A DNA stretch of 64,000 nucleotides from Marinibacterium anthonyi (GCA_003217735.2 CP031585.1:1413501-1477500), one strand, 5' to 3'; counted from the first letter of the stretch, positions 8,632-19,031 are shown. Numbers and translations: made by a program. The notes: generated from the letters alone by a model not told the origin.

Positions 8632-9204
8632 ATGCCCAAAGTTGGGATGGAACCTGTCAGGCGGGATGCGCTGGTCAGGGCGACGATTGCCGAGATCGGG
8701 CAAGCCGGGTCGCTGGACGTGACCGTCAGCCAGATCGCGCGGCGGGCGGGGATGTCCTCGGCGCTGGCGCATCATTACTTCGGCGGCAAGGCCCAGATCT
8801 TCCTGGCGGCAATGCGCCACATCCTGACCGAATACGGGGCCGAGGTGCGCCGCGAACTGTCCGGCGCCGCCCCCGAACAACGGGCCGAGGCGATCATCCG
8901 GGCCAGTTTCGCGCCGTCGTCGTTCCGGCGCGAAAGCATCGGGGCCTGGATGACCTTCTACGTGCTGGCCCAGACCGAACCGCAGGCGCTGCGGCTGTGG
9001 CGGATCTACCAGCGCCGGCTGAGGTCCAACCTGACCCACGCGCTGCGCCCGGTCTGCCCGGCGCCCGAGGCGGCGGCCGACACGCTGATCGCGCTGATCG
9101 ACGGGCTCTACATCCGCGCCGCGCTCAATGACCCCGAGGCGCCGGGCCTCGCCCGCGATCACGCGCTGCGCGTGCTGGCACTGTTCAAGGACCAATCCGC
9201 ATGA
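8632..9204 (+). CDS. betI: TetR-family choline-responsive repressor BetI
   Basis: 190 aa. The N-terminus MPKVGMEPVRRDALVRATI is the BetI hallmark, followed by a TetR helix-turn-helix (TVSQIARRAGMSSALAHHYF, about residues 33-52). It represses choline uptake and oxidation genes until choline binds. The start at 8632 has AAGGA nine bases upstream; in-frame GTG 8617 would add five non-conserved residues. Its stop overlaps the betC start (ATGA), so the two are translationally coupled. Probably autoregulated through the dyad at 8573-8586. Confidence 0.95.
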   Translation: MPKVGMEPVRRDALVRATIAEIGQAGSLDVTVSQIARRAGMSSALAHHYFGGKAQIFLAAMRHILTEYGAEVRRELSGAAPEQRAEAIIRASFAPSSFRRESIGAWMTFYVLAQTEPQALRLWRIYQRRLRSNLTHALRPVCPAPEAAADTLIALIDGLYIRAALNDPEAPGLARDHALRVLALFKDQSA

Positions 9205-10709
9205 CCAATCCCAACATCCTGATCCTGATGGTCGACCAGCTGAACGGCACCCTGTTTCCCGACGGGCCGGCCGACTGGCTGCACGCGCCGAACCTGAAAC
9301 GCCTGGCCGAACGATCGGTGCGGTTCGCCAATGCCTATACCGGATCGCCCCTGTGCGCGCCGGGGCGGGCGGCCTTCATGTCCGGGCAATTGCCGCGCCG
9401 CACCGGCGTCTACGACAACGCGGCGGAATTCCGGTCCGACATCCCGACCTATGCCCACCACCTGCGCCGGGCGGGCTATTACACCTGCCTCTCGGGCAAG
9501 ATGCACTTTGTCGGCCCCGACCAGCTGCACGGGTTCGAAGACCGCCTGACCACCGACATCTACCCGGCCGATTTCGGCTGGACGCCGGATTACCGCAAGC
9601 CGGGCGAACGCATCGACTGGTGGTATCACAACATGGGGTCCGTCACGGGCGCCGGCGTGGCCGAGATCACCAACCAGCTCGAATATGATGACGAGGTCGC
9701 CTACAACGCCTGCGCCAAGCTTTACGATCTGGCGCGCGGCAAGGATGCGCGGCCCTGGAGCCTGACGGTCAGCTTTACCCACCCGCATGACCCTTACGTC
9801 GCGCGCAAGAAATACTGGGACCTCTACGAGGAATGCGAACACCTCGCTCCGGACGTGCCGGACCTGGGCTACGACGCACAGGATCCCCATTCGAAACGAC
9901 TGTTCGACGCCAACGACTGGCGCAACTTCAACATCACCGAAGAAGACATCCGCCGGTCGCGGCGCGCCTATTTCGCCAATATCTCCTATGTCGACGATAA
10001 GATCGGCGAGATCCTCCAGGTGCTGGAAGACACCCGGCAGGAGGCGGTGATCCTGTTCCTGTCCGACCACGGCGACATGCTGGGCGAACGGGGCTTGTGG
10101 TTCAAGATGTCCTTCTACGAAGGCTCCGCCCGGGTGCCGCTGATGATGTGCGCCCCGGGACTCGCGCCGCAGCGGATCGACACGCCGGTGTCCTCGATCG
10201 ACGTGACGCCCACGCTCGGCGCGCTGGCCGGCGTCGACATGTCCGACATCGCCCCCTGGACCGATGGCGAAAACCTGGTGCCCCTGGCGAAAGGAACCCC
10301 GCGCGAGGCGCCGGTGGCGATCGAATACGCCGCCGAAGGCTCGCAGGCGCCGCTGGTCTGCCTGCGCATGGGGCGGTGGAAATACACCCGCTGCACGCTG
10401 GATCCCGACCAGCTGTTCGACCTTCAGGCCGACCCGCACGAGCTGACCAACCTGGCCTGCGACCCGGCCCATGCGCAACCGCTGGCGCAGTTGCGCGCCA
10501 TGGCCGATGCCCGCTGGGACCTGGACGCCTACGACGCCGAGGTGCGCGCCAGCCAGGCCCGTCGCTGGGTGGTCTACGAAGCGCTGCGCCAGGGCGGCTA
10601 TTACCCCTGGGATTACCAGCCGCTGCGCCAGGCCTCCGAACGCTACATGCGCAACCACATGGATCTCAACGCCCTGGAAGACAGTCAGCGGTTCCCGCGC
10701 GGCGAATAG
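9201..10709 (+). CDS. betC: Choline-sulfatase
   Basis: 502 aa. Hydrolyses choline-O-sulfate to choline and sulfate in the cytoplasm. The sulfatase motif CAPGR (residues 52-56) carries the cysteine converted to formylglycine. Metal-binding Asp residues are seen near VDQ at the N-terminus and in [12 protein letters not shown], and the C-terminal choline-sulfatase extension ends in an aromatic-rich stretch ([20 protein letters not shown]). Coupled to betI by an ATGA overlap. With BetA it lets the cell use choline sulfate both as a sulfur source and as a glycine betaine precursor. Confidence 0.95.
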   Translation: MTNPNILILMVDQLNGTLFPDGPADWLHAPNLKRLAERSVRFANAYTGSPLCAPGRAAFMSGQLPRRTGVYDNAAEFRSDIPTYAHHLRRAGYYTCLSGKMHFVGPDQLHGFEDRLTTDIYPADFGWTPDYRKPGERIDWWYHNMGSVTGAGVAEITNQLEYDDEVAYNACAKLYDLARGKDARPWSLTVSFTHPHDPYVARKKYWDLYEECEHLAPDVPDLGYDAQDPHSKRLFDANDWRNFNITEEDIRRSRRAYFANISYVDDKIGEILQVLEDTRQEAVILFLSDHGDMLGERGLWFKMSFYEGSARVPLMMCAPGLAPQRIDTPVSSIDVTPTLGALAGVDMSDIAPWTDGENLVPLAKGTPREAPVAIEYAAEGSQAPLVCLRMGRWKYTRCTLDPDQLFDLQADPHELTNLACDPAHAQPLAQLRAMADARWDLDAYDAEVRASQARRWVVYEALRQGGYYPWDYQPLRQASERYMRNHMDLNALEDSQRFPRGE

Positions 10710-10711
10710 CG

Positions 10712-10736
10712 TCTTCTTCTTGGCAAAAATACCTCT
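10712..10736 (-). repeat. Fragment of dispersed repeat between betC and betA
   Basis: CTTCTTCTTGGCAAAAATACC, read on the minus strand, is the GGTATTT..GCCAAGAAGAAG block also found at 14311-14332 and 47851-47872. It starts just after the betC stop in the 110-bp spacer before betA. Confidence 0.55.
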
Positions 10737-10819
10737 GCGACCCCCCCGGTCACAGAGCCACACACCCCTCATGGGCGCCCCGGACCGGCGCGCCCGGGAC
10801 GACAAGGAAAGGTCCTGAC

Positions 10820-12469
10820 ATGGAAGCGGATTTCGTGATCGTCGGCGCCGGCAGTGCCGGGTGCGCCATGGCCTATCGCCTGTCCGAGGCGGGTGCGTCC
10901 GTCATCGTCGTGGAACACGGGGGCACCGATGCCGGCCCGTTCATCCAGATGCCGGCCGCGCTCAGCTACCCGATGAACATGGCGCGCTACGACTGGGGCT
11001 ACAGATCCGAACCCGAACCGCACCTGGGCAACCGCGAACTCGCCTGCCCGCGGGGCAAGGTGATCGGCGGGTCGTCGTCGATCAACGGCATGGTCTACGT
11101 GCGCGGCCACGCGATGGATTACGAACACTGGAACGAAAGCGGCGCCGACGGCTGGGGCTATGCCGACGTGCTGCCCTATTTCCAGCGAATGGAACATTGG
11201 CACGACGGCGGCCATGGCGGCGATCCCGAATGGCGGGGCACGGACGGGCCGCTGCACGTCACGCGCGGCACCCGGGAAAACCCCCTGCACGCGGCCTTTG
11301 TCGAGGCCGGAAAGCAGGCCGGCTACCCGCTGACCGACGATTACAACGGCCGCCAGCAGGAAGGCTTTGGCGCGATGGAGCAGACGGTCTGGCAGGGCCG
11401 GCGCTGGTCGGCGGCCAATGCCTACCTGAAGCCCGCGCTCAAGCGCGACAACTGCACCCTGGTGCGCGGCCTCGTCACCCGCGTGGTGATCGAGGAGGGG
11501 CGCGCCACCGGCGTCGAACTGGCCGGGCGCGCGCCGATCAAGGCGCGGCGCGAGGTGATCCTGGCCGCCTCGGCGATCAATTCGCCCAAGATCCTGATGC
11601 TGTCGGGCATCGGCCCGGCCAGCCACCTGGCCGAACACGGCATTGGCGTCGTGGCCGACCGTCCCGGCGTGGGGGCCAACCTGCAAGACCACCTGGAAGT
11701 CTATATCCAGATGGCGGCAAGCCAGCCGATCACGCTGTACAAATACTGGAGCCTGTTCGGAAAGGCGCGCGTGGGCGCGCAATGGCTGTTCACCGGCAAG
11801 GGGCCCGGCGCGTCGAACCAGTTCGAAAGCTGCGCCTTCATCCGCACCCGGCCGGGCGTCAAGTACCCGGATATCCAGTATCATTTCCTGCCCATCGCCG
11901 TGCGCTACGACGGCCAGGCGGCGGCCGAGGGCCATGGCTTCCAGGCCCATGTCGGCCCGATGCGGTCCAAAAGCCGGGGCCGGATCCGGCTGCGGTCGGG
12001 CAAGGCCGAGGACGCGCCGGTGATCCGTTTCAACTACATGTCCACGCCCGAGGACTGGGCCGATTTCCGCACCTGCATCCGCCTCACGCGCGAGATCTTC
12101 GGGCAGGAGGCCTTTGCGCCCTATGTCCGCCACGAGATCCAGCCCGGCGCCGACCTGCAGACCGATGACGAACTGGACGGGTTCATCCGCGCGCACGCCG
12201 AAAGCGCCTATCACCCCTGCGGCACCTGCCGGATGGGGGCGGCTTCGGATTCGCGGTCTGTGGTCGACCCGCAAGGCCGGGTGATCGGGGTCACGGGGCT
12301 GCGCGTCGCCGACAGTTCGATCTTTCCGCGCATCACCAACGGCAATCTCAACGGGCCGTCGATCATGGTAGGCGAAAAGATGTCCGATCACATCCTTGGC
12401 CGCGACCCGCTGCCCCGGTCGAACAAGCGTCCATGGATCAACCCGGACTGGCAGACCGCGCAGCGGTGA
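10820..12469 (+). CDS. betA: Choline dehydrogenase (GMC flavoprotein)
   Basis: 549 aa. Oxidises choline to betaine aldehyde, and often onward to glycine betaine, with bound FAD. The FAD-binding motif GAGSAG is at residues 9-14, GMC signature 1 at about 76-96 ([21 protein letters not shown] region), and the active-site segment [10 protein letters not shown] near residue 470. Ribosome site AAGGAAAGG precedes the ATG at 10820. It follows betC by 110 bp across a repeat fragment. The expected betB (betaine aldehyde dehydrogenase) is not downstream, so it must lie elsewhere. Confidence 0.95.
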   Translation: MEADFVIVGAGSAGCAMAYRLSEAGASVIVVEHGGTDAGPFIQMPAALSYPMNMARYDWGYRSEPEPHLGNRELACPRGKVIGGSSSINGMVYVRGHAMDYEHWNESGADGWGYADVLPYFQRMEHWHDGGHGGDPEWRGTDGPLHVTRGTRENPLHAAFVEAGKQAGYPLTDDYNGRQQEGFGAMEQTVWQGRRWSAANAYLKPALKRDNCTLVRGLVTRVVIEEGRATGVELAGRAPIKARREVILAASAINSPKILMLSGIGPASHLAEHGIGVVADRPGVGANLQDHLEVYIQMAASQPITLYKYWSLFGKARVGAQWLFTGKGPGASNQFESCAFIRTRPGVKYPDIQYHFLPIAVRYDGQAAAEGHGFQAHVGPMRSKSRGRIRLRSGKAEDAPVIRFNYMSTPEDWADFRTCIRLTREIFGQEAFAPYVRHEIQPGADLQTDDELDGFIRAHAESAYHPCGTCRMGAASDSRSVVDPQGRVIGVTGLRVADSSIFPRITNGNLNGPSIMVGEKMSDHILGRDPLPRSNKRPWINPDWQTAQR

Positions 12470-12564
12470 TTTCTCGTGATAGGGTCTGCGGTTTGATCCG
12501 GGTCAAGGCGCACCATATCCGCTTCAGATAGCGTGACGCAAAATCAACGAGGAAGGAGACAGAC

Positions 12565-12807
12565 ATGTCGCATACGCCCCACGAGCTTGCCGAGGAATTC
12601 CCGGACATGGTCGACCTGATGAGCAAGCTGAAGTCCAGCGATACCCACTTTGCCAGGCTCTACGAGGAATATCACGACCTGAACCGCAAGGTGCATCGGG
12701 CCGAAACCAACGTGGAACCGATGGAAGACCTGACCGAAGGCGAGATCCGCAAGCAGCGCGCCGCGCTGAAGGACGAGATCTACGCCTATCTCAAGGAACA
12801 GGCCTGA
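12565..12807 (+). CDS. YdcH/DUF465 family small protein
   Basis: 80 aa, highly charged and helical (FARLYEEYHDLNRKVHRAE, then EIRKQRAALKDEIYAYLK), matching the DUF465/YdcH family. Strong ribosome site GAGGAAGGAGA. Family members are small soluble helical hairpins of unknown function. It ends two bases before the convergent stop of pccR, so the pair has no terminator between them. Confidence 0.85.
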   Translation: MSHTPHELAEEFPDMVDLMSKLKSSDTHFARLYEEYHDLNRKVHRAETNVEPMEDLTEGEIRKQRAALKDEIYAYLKEQA

Positions 12808-12809
12808 GC

Positions 12810-14207
12810 CTAGCGCACGTTGTAGGGCAATACGCCACGCCGGTCGGCCTCGATGGTCAGCCGGCGTTCAAGCGGGGGAACCGACCGTTGGTGGCAGGTC
12901 CTGCGTTCACAGATCCGGCAGGAAATGCCAATGGGTTCAAAGGCCTGGGCGTTGGAAATGTCCAGGCCTTCCGCATAGACGAGCGATCCGGCATGCCGGA
13001 CCTCGCATCCAAGTGAAATCGCGTATCGCCTGACCGGCGCGCCGAAGGCGCCGCCGGATTTCGACACGTCGCGCGCGATCGAGATATAGCGCACCCCGTC
13101 CGGCGTTTCCGCCAGCTGGCGCAGGAAGCGGCCCGGGGTCTCGAAGGCGCGGTGCACGTTCCACAGCGGGCAGGCGCCGCCGAAGCGGGCGAATTGCAGG
13201 CGCGTGGCCGAATGGCGCTTGGTGATCGTGCCGGCCTGGTCGACGCGGACGAAGAAGAACGGAATGCCCTTGGCGCCAGGGCGCTGCATGGTCGAAAGCC
13301 GGTGGGCGACCTGTTCGATGGACGCCCCGAAATGGCGGGAAAGTCGTTCCAGATCATGGCGATAGTCCTGTGCGGCCTCCAGGAAGGCGCGGTAGGGCAT
13401 CAGCGCGGCGCCGGCAAAGTAATTGGCCAGCCCGATCTTGGCGATGGCGCGCGCCTCCTCGCTCTGGAACCTCGCGAAATCAAGCGTGGCTTCCAGCAGC
13501 TTGTCCTGCCTCAGCAGCGCCAGTTGCAGCAGCATCTGGAACACCCGCGTCTCGATACCGGCGCGCGACGACAGCGTCAGCCGGCCGGTTTCGGCATCGA
13601 AGCGGCGCAGATCCTCCATCTCGTCCAGCGCGACGGTCAGCCCCATGTCGTTCAGCGTGGCCTCGGCATGCGCCGCGATGCCACCCGCGCCGGCGTGCGA
13701 GGCAAAGGTTTCGGCGGCGCGGTCGACAGCGTCCAGGTAGTTGTCACAATAGTGAAAAAAGTCCCGTACCTCGTCCCAGGGCGAGGTCTGGATCCGGGCA
13801 TCTTCCCGTCCCAGCGCCTCGTCCAGAGAGGCCAGGCGTTCATGGGTCTGCCGGTAGGCGCGGTGCAATTCGATGAAGGCCCGTGCCAGGGCAGGAGCAT
13901 TCGACGCAGTCAGGCGCAGATCGGCGAGCGGTGGGGTCATGTCGGCGAAGACAGGATCGGCGAGGACTTCGCGCAGGTCGGAAACAAGGCGTTCGCCGTC
14001 GCCGGTGGACAATTCGGTGACGTCGATGCCGAATTCCCGGGCCAGCGCCAGGACGACGGTAGTGGAGACCGGGCGGTTGTTGTTTTCCATCTGGTTGAGA
14101 TAGGGCAGCGACACCCCCAGCTTGGCCGCAAAATCCTTTTGTGTCAGTGACATGCGGGTCCGGATTTCGCGCAGCTTGGTGCCGGCGTAAAGCTTCTGGG
14201 TGGCCAT
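12810..14207 (-). CDS. pccR: Short-chain fatty acyl-CoA regulator (ScfR family), PccR-like
   Basis: 465 aa. An N-terminal XRE helix-turn-helix (LREIRTRMSLTQKDFAAKLG, about residues 11-30) is followed by a long helical IrrE/DUF955-like region and a C-terminal DUF2083 region whose cysteines (ISCRICERRTCHQR) resemble the RamB/ScfR family. In Rhodobacter sphaeroides PccR senses propionyl-CoA and activates pcc genes. Its position next to pccB and the TTTGCAAA boxes in its own and the pccB upstream regions support that assignment. The start at 14205-14207 puts the HTH at the N-terminus; extension to 14351 would run through boxes and repeat. Confidence 0.9.
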   Translation of the reverse strand: MATQKLYAGTKLREIRTRMSLTQKDFAAKLGVSLPYLNQMENNNRPVSTTVVLALAREFGIDVTELSTGDGERLVSDLREVLADPVFADMTPPLADLRLTASNAPALARAFIELHRAYRQTHERLASLDEALGREDARIQTSPWDEVRDFFHYCDNYLDAVDRAAETFASHAGAGGIAAHAEATLNDMGLTVALDEMEDLRRFDAETGRLTLSSRAGIETRVFQMLLQLALLRQDKLLEATLDFARFQSEEARAIAKIGLANYFAGAALMPYRAFLEAAQDYRHDLERLSRHFGASIEQVAHRLSTMQRPGAKGIPFFFVRVDQAGTITKRHSATRLQFARFGGACPLWNVHRAFETPGRFLRQLAETPDGVRYISIARDVSKSGGAFGAPVRRYAISLGCEVRHAGSLVYAEGLDISNAQAFEPIGISCRICERRTCHQRSVPPLERRLTIEADRRGVLPYNVR

Positions 14208-14215
14208 GGGATGCC

Positions 14216-14254
14216 TTTGCAAATCTTTGCGTTGAGAGAGATTAGGTTTGCAAA
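14216..14254. promoter_or_regulatory. Candidate PccR boxes upstream of pccR
   Basis: TTTGCAAA at 14216-14223 followed by TTTGC at 14226-14230, and a second TTTGCAAA at 14247-14254. The first sits 9 bp before the pccR start, consistent with autoregulation. The TTTGCAAA half-site is the published PccR motif of R. sphaeroides, from recall. Confidence 0.6.
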
Positions 14255-14269
14255 GGGTGCGCCGCAAGA

Positions 14270-14441
14270 GGGGGCGCTGCCCCCGTCCTCCGATGGAGGA
14301 CTCCCCCGAGGGTATTTGGGCCAAGAAGAAGATATGGCCCGTTTTGTACAAAAATCGCGGCGCGGTTTGTCTGTTTTGTACGGAATTTCAGGGACGCGCG
14401 GCCTGCTGCTTCTTTCTTTTTCCAAATACCCGGCGCGCCAT
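14270..14441. repeat. Composite dispersed repeat, copy 1
   Basis: Left part: GGGGGCGCTGCCCCC and the mini-hairpin GTCCTCC/GGAGGAC, then CTCCCCCGAGGGTATTTGGG and CCAAGAAGAAGA. Right part: GCGCGGCCTGCTG, a pyrimidine-rich TTCTTTC run and CCAAATACCCGGC, which inverts the TATTTGG of the left part. Copy 2 at 47810-47987 has the same two parts in the same order around an unrelated middle. It separates pccR from the MFS gene. Confidence 0.7.
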
Positions 14442-14459
14442 CGGCCAGCGGGCGCGGCG

Positions 14460-15677
14460 TCAGGTGGTCAGCGTCAGGCGTCGTTCCCGGCGGATCACCA
14501 TCAGCACGGCGATGAGCCCGAGGATCGACGAGGTGAACATCAACCACAGCAACGGGTAGGCGCCGGATTCGTGGGTCAGCAGCGAACCGGCGAGGGCCGA
14601 GAGCGCGGCGCCGCCGCCGATCATCAGCGCGCCGCCAAGGCCCGAGGCGGTGCCGGCCAGGTGGGGGCGGACCGAGAGCATGCCGGCGGTGGCGTTGGGG
14701 ATGGCAAGGCCGTTGCCGAGGCCGATGAAGGCCATGCATCCGAAGAAGGTCAGCGCCGAGCCGAGGCCGGCGGCGAAGAGGCTGAGCGCCAGCAGCATGC
14801 CGCCGGCGCAGATCGAGCAGCCCCAGAGCACCATCAGGTTCACGCCCACGGCCTGGGAAAACCGGCCCGTGATGAAGTTGCCCAGGAAATAGCCGATGGC
14901 CGGCACGCCGAAATGCAGACCCAGCGCCTGGGGTGTCAGGCTGAAGATCTCGCTGCCGACGAAAGGCGCGCCGCCGAGGTAGCTGAAGAAGCTGCCCGAA
15001 CACAGCGCGCAGGCCAGCGCGTAGCCCCAGAACCGGGGGGAGGTCAGAAGTTCGGGGTAGTCGCGGACCTGTTCGCGGAAGCTTTGGCCGGTGATCTGCG
15101 CCGTCTCGCCCTGGTCGGCCCAGCACAGCCAGAAGACCAGCGCGCCCAGGGCGAACAGCAGCCAGAAGCTGCCCTGCCAGCCCATGATCGAATCCAGCGC
15201 GCCGCCGATCGCGGGGCTGACCATCGGCGCCACCGCCATGCCCATGGTGACATAGCCGATCATGCTGGCGGCCCGGTCCTGGTGGTGGATGTCGCGGATG
15301 ATGGCCCGGCTGAGAACCAGGCCCACCGCCACCACCGCCTGGCACATGCGGAACATCAGGAAGATCCCGGCGGTGGGCGCGAAGATGCAGCCCAGCGTCG
15401 CCAGGGAGAACAGCGCAAAACCCGCCAGCACCACGGGCCGGCGGCCCAGCTGGTCCGACAGCGGGCCGATGAACAGCTGCAGCAGGCCGCTGACCGCAAG
15501 GTACAGCGCCACCGACAATTGCATCACCTTGTAGTCGGTCTGGAAATAGGCCGTCATGTTCGGCAGGCTCGGCAGGAAGATGTTCATCGACAGCGCCGAC
15601 AGCGAACACATGATGATCAGCGTCGCGATATGCGGCGGGGACTTCCGGTCGAGAAAGGTGATGGATGCGTTTGTCAT
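14460..15677 (-). CDS. Bcr/CflA family drug-resistance MFS transporter
   Basis: 405 aa with twelve predicted membrane helices. The early motif SALSMNIFLPSLPNM and the MFS loop LSDQLGRRPVVLAG identify the Bcr/CflA (DHA1) group, proton-driven exporters of drugs or metabolites. The start at 15677 (MTNASITF) is chosen because the first helix follows at once; in-frame ATG at 15704 is an alternative. It lies between pccR and pccB, which are direct neighbours in R. sphaeroides, so it may be an insertion or a co-opted exporter. It is flanked by a dispersed repeat on its 3' side. Confidence 0.9.
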   Translation of the reverse strand: MTNASITFLDRKSPPHIATLIIMCSLSALSMNIFLPSLPNMTAYFQTDYKVMQLSVALYLAVSGLLQLFIGPLSDQLGRRPVVLAGFALFSLATLGCIFAPTAGIFLMFRMCQAVVAVGLVLSRAIIRDIHHQDRAASMIGYVTMGMAVAPMVSPAIGGALDSIMGWQGSFWLLFALGALVFWLCWADQGETAQITGQSFREQVRDYPELLTSPRFWGYALACALCSGSFFSYLGGAPFVGSEIFSLTPQALGLHFGVPAIGYFLGNFITGRFSQAVGVNLMVLWGCSICAGGMLLALSLFAAGLGSALTFFGCMAFIGLGNGLAIPNATAGMLSVRPHLAGTASGLGGALMIGGGAALSALAGSLLTHESGAYPLLWLMFTSSILGLIAVLMVIRRERRLTLTT

Positions 15678-15761
15678 GCAGTTGCAATAGTCCTGTACTG
15701 GCATCTTGTCTATCTTGCTGAAGCGGCTGGCCTTGCGTGGGGTGGATGAAAACCGGCGGAA

Positions 15762-15809
15762 TTTGCGGGTTTGCATTTTGCAGAACGCATGCTGCCAATA
15801 GTTTGCAAA
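15762..15809. promoter_or_regulatory. Candidate PccR boxes upstream of pccB
   Basis: TTTGC (15762-15766), TTTGCA (15770-15775), TTTGCA (15777-15782) and a full TTTGCAAA (15802-15809), ending 73 bp before the pccB start. The run of three half-sites spaced 7-8 bp apart, plus a perfect palindrome, fits binding of PccR at the promoter of the propionyl-CoA carboxylase operon. It could also affect the divergent MFS gene. Confidence 0.65.
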
Positions 15810-15882
15810 TATTCCGATTCATGCTTTGGATGCGGCGGCGCGGCATGTAAGGTCTGCCGCGAAACCGGGAGAAGGTAGACCG

Positions 15883-17415
<1,533 letters not shown>

Positions 17416-17452
17416 CGGGAAGGTCGCTGGGAATCTCCGGGGAGGAGAAGAG

Positions 17453-17506
17453 CGGGGCCGGCCCGGCCAATCCGGGCCGTGCGGCCGGCCCCGTTGCCCG
17501 GATTGG
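17453..17506 (+). promoter_or_regulatory. Mutually exclusive hairpins between pccB and ridA
   Basis: Two perfect 11-bp stems share bases. CGGGGCCGGCC (17453-17463) pairs with GGCCGGCCCCG (17483-17493). CCAATCCGGGC (17467-17477) pairs with GCCCGGATTGG (17496-17506). The second right arm overlaps the ridA ribosome site GGAGG (17505-17509). This looks like a terminator or attenuator with an alternative fold that hides the ribosome site. Functional reading is inferred. Confidence 0.55.
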
Positions 17507-17517
17507 AGGAGTTGGAC

Positions 17518-17919
17518 ATGTCCTTGCCCGAATTTCACATGATCGCCGGTGGGCCGCGCCCCGTCGCGCCGTTCTCCCATGCGGTGGAGGCCGATGGCTG
17601 GGTGATGCTGACCGGGCAGATGCCGACCGATCCGAATGCGCCGGACGCGCCGCTGCCCGACGGGATCGAGGCGCAGACGCGCCGGGTGATGGAGAACCTG
17701 GAGATCGTGCTGAAGGGGGTGGGGCTTGGGCTGGAACACGTGGTGCAGTGCCGGTGCTACCTGACGGCGTTTCACCGCGATTACGCGGCGTTCAACGACA
17801 CCTACCAGAGCTTTTTCCCCGAAGACCGGCGGCCCGCCCGGACCACCGTGGGCGTGACCGCGCTGGCGGTGGGGGCGCTGGTGGAGATCGACTGCATGGC
17901 GAGAAGACCCGATGCGTGA
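17518..17919 (+). CDS. RidA family (Rid/YjgF) enamine/imine deaminase
   Basis: 133 aa, the normal length. Family features are PVAPFSHAVEADGWVMLTGQ, the YLTAFHRDYAAFNDTY segment, and the C-terminal RPARTTVGVTAL carrying the conserved arginine. RidA proteins hydrolyse reactive 2-aminoacrylate-type imines. The start at 17518 is preceded by GGAGG. It overlaps the next gene by 8 bp, so it is part of the pcc operon. The exact substrate here is unknown. Confidence 0.9.
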   Translation: MSLPEFHMIAGGPRPVAPFSHAVEADGWVMLTGQMPTDPNAPDAPLPDGIEAQTRRVMENLEIVLKGVGLGLEHVVQCRCYLTAFHRDYAAFNDTYQSFFPEDRRPARTTVGVTALAVGALVEIDCMARRPDA

Positions 17920-18637
17920 CCGCTGGCATGTGCTGAAAGAGCCCGGAACCTATACGCTGGCCCGCCGCCTGCCGGTGCGCTTTGACGTGGCGGTGACGAC
18001 GACCTTGCCCAAGATGCGCAAGGAACGGCTGGCGCAGCAGGTGCGCCAGGACATGTGGCGGGCGCTGCAGAAGGTGCGGGGGTTTTCGCCGGTGGTGCGG
18101 GTCGTCGAGACCGAGGCGGGCTGCGAGGTGACGGCCGGGGGCAGCGTGGAGGCGAAGAGCTTTCCGAAGGCGCGGATGGAAGAGGTGCTGGTCGCGATCC
18201 TGGAGGATCCGGAGCGGCGGGCGCGTTGGGGGCGTTGGGCGGTTGCGATGGTTGCGGCGCTGGTCCTGCCGGTGCTGATTGCGGGCGGCGCGGCGGCCGG
18301 GCCGGCGCCGGTGCCGGTCAAGGTGCCGTCGGGCCGGGAGGTCGCGTTGATGGGGGTGCTGCTGGACGATACGCCGGGCGCCTTGTGGGCGCGGTTCCGG
18401 TTCGTGGCGCCGGGGCTGGGGGACGCGGCATCGGCGGAGGCGACGGCGCAGGACATGGACGATCTGTGTGCCCACGTGGCGGTGCCCTACCTTGAGCACA
18501 ACAAGATCCAGCCGGCACGGGTGGTGATTTCGCTGTCCGACCGCGAGATCGAGTTCGGCAAGAACGCCCCGGACGCGGTGCAGTATTTCGAGGCCTATAC
18601 GCTGGACGGCGACACCTGTGTCTGGGAGGGGCTGTGA
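17912..18637 (+). CDS. Hypothetical protein with C-terminal DUF6497-like region, possible fusion
   Basis: 241 aa in one open frame. Residues 1-105 are a basic soluble segment (PVRFDVAVTTTLPKMRKERL). Residues 108-130 are a hydrophobic span (VAMVAALVLPVLIAGG). The rest (VPSGREVALMGVLLDDTPGA to VQYFEAYTLDGDTCVWEGL) resembles the DUF6497 proteins found in Rhodobacteraceae pcc clusters. It overlaps ridA by 8 bp. Related genomes may carry these as two genes; here no stop separates them. Topology would be N-in with a periplasmic C-terminus. Function unknown. Confidence 0.65.
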   Translation: MRDRWHVLKEPGTYTLARRLPVRFDVAVTTTLPKMRKERLAQQVRQDMWRALQKVRGFSPVVRVVETEAGCEVTAGGSVEAKSFPKARMEEVLVAILEDPERRARWGRWAVAMVAALVLPVLIAGGAAAGPAPVPVKVPSGREVALMGVLLDDTPGALWARFRFVAPGLGDAASAEATAQDMDDLCAHVAVPYLEHNKIQPARVVISLSDREIEFGKNAPDAVQYFEAYTLDGDTCVWEGL

Positions 18638-18812
18638 TGGGCGCGCTGTGCCTGCCCGTATCGGCGCCCGGTTGCCGAGCGCGCGATCACGCCAGATGTC
18701 TTTTGACGCGCGACTGCGGTAATGTGATCGGCGACCGTAACGATGCGGTCGTGAGGGGGCAGGGCGGCACAGAGGCTTGCGCCGGTCCCGACTTCGTGTG
18801 CAGGAGCAACAC

Positions 18813-18956
18813 ATGTTCAAGAGTATCAAGCTGCTGGCCCTGGCCGGCGTCATCGGCACGACCCTGTCGGCCTGCGCCAAGGACGAACCCGAAGTGGTCT
18901 ATGTCCAGCCCGAACCGGTATCGACCGAGCCGACCTACACCGGCAAGTACAAGTAA
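18813..18956 (+). CDS. Small lipoprotein (47 aa) in pcc operon
   Basis: 47 aa: a lipoprotein signal with the lipobox LSAC (Cys at residue 20), then a short Pro/Glu/Tyr-rich tail. Ribosome site AGGAG precedes the ATG at 18813. It is typical of the tiny lipoproteins lying between pccB and pccA in this lineage. A membrane anchor with almost no mature domain; role unknown. Confidence 0.7.
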   Translation: MFKSIKLLALAGVIGTTLSACAKDEPEVVYVQPEPVSTEPTYTGKYK

Positions 18957-19031
18957 CACAACGAAACGCGCCGGGCGGGCCCCTGCGCCTGCCCGCGCGG
19001 TGGCCGTGCCCGTGCGCCCAAGGAGGCGCCC

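Noticed and set aside
10769-12391. 540-codon minus-strand frame opposite betA
   Set aside because: Antisense to a clear GMC dehydrogenase with intact motifs; composition is that of a shadow.
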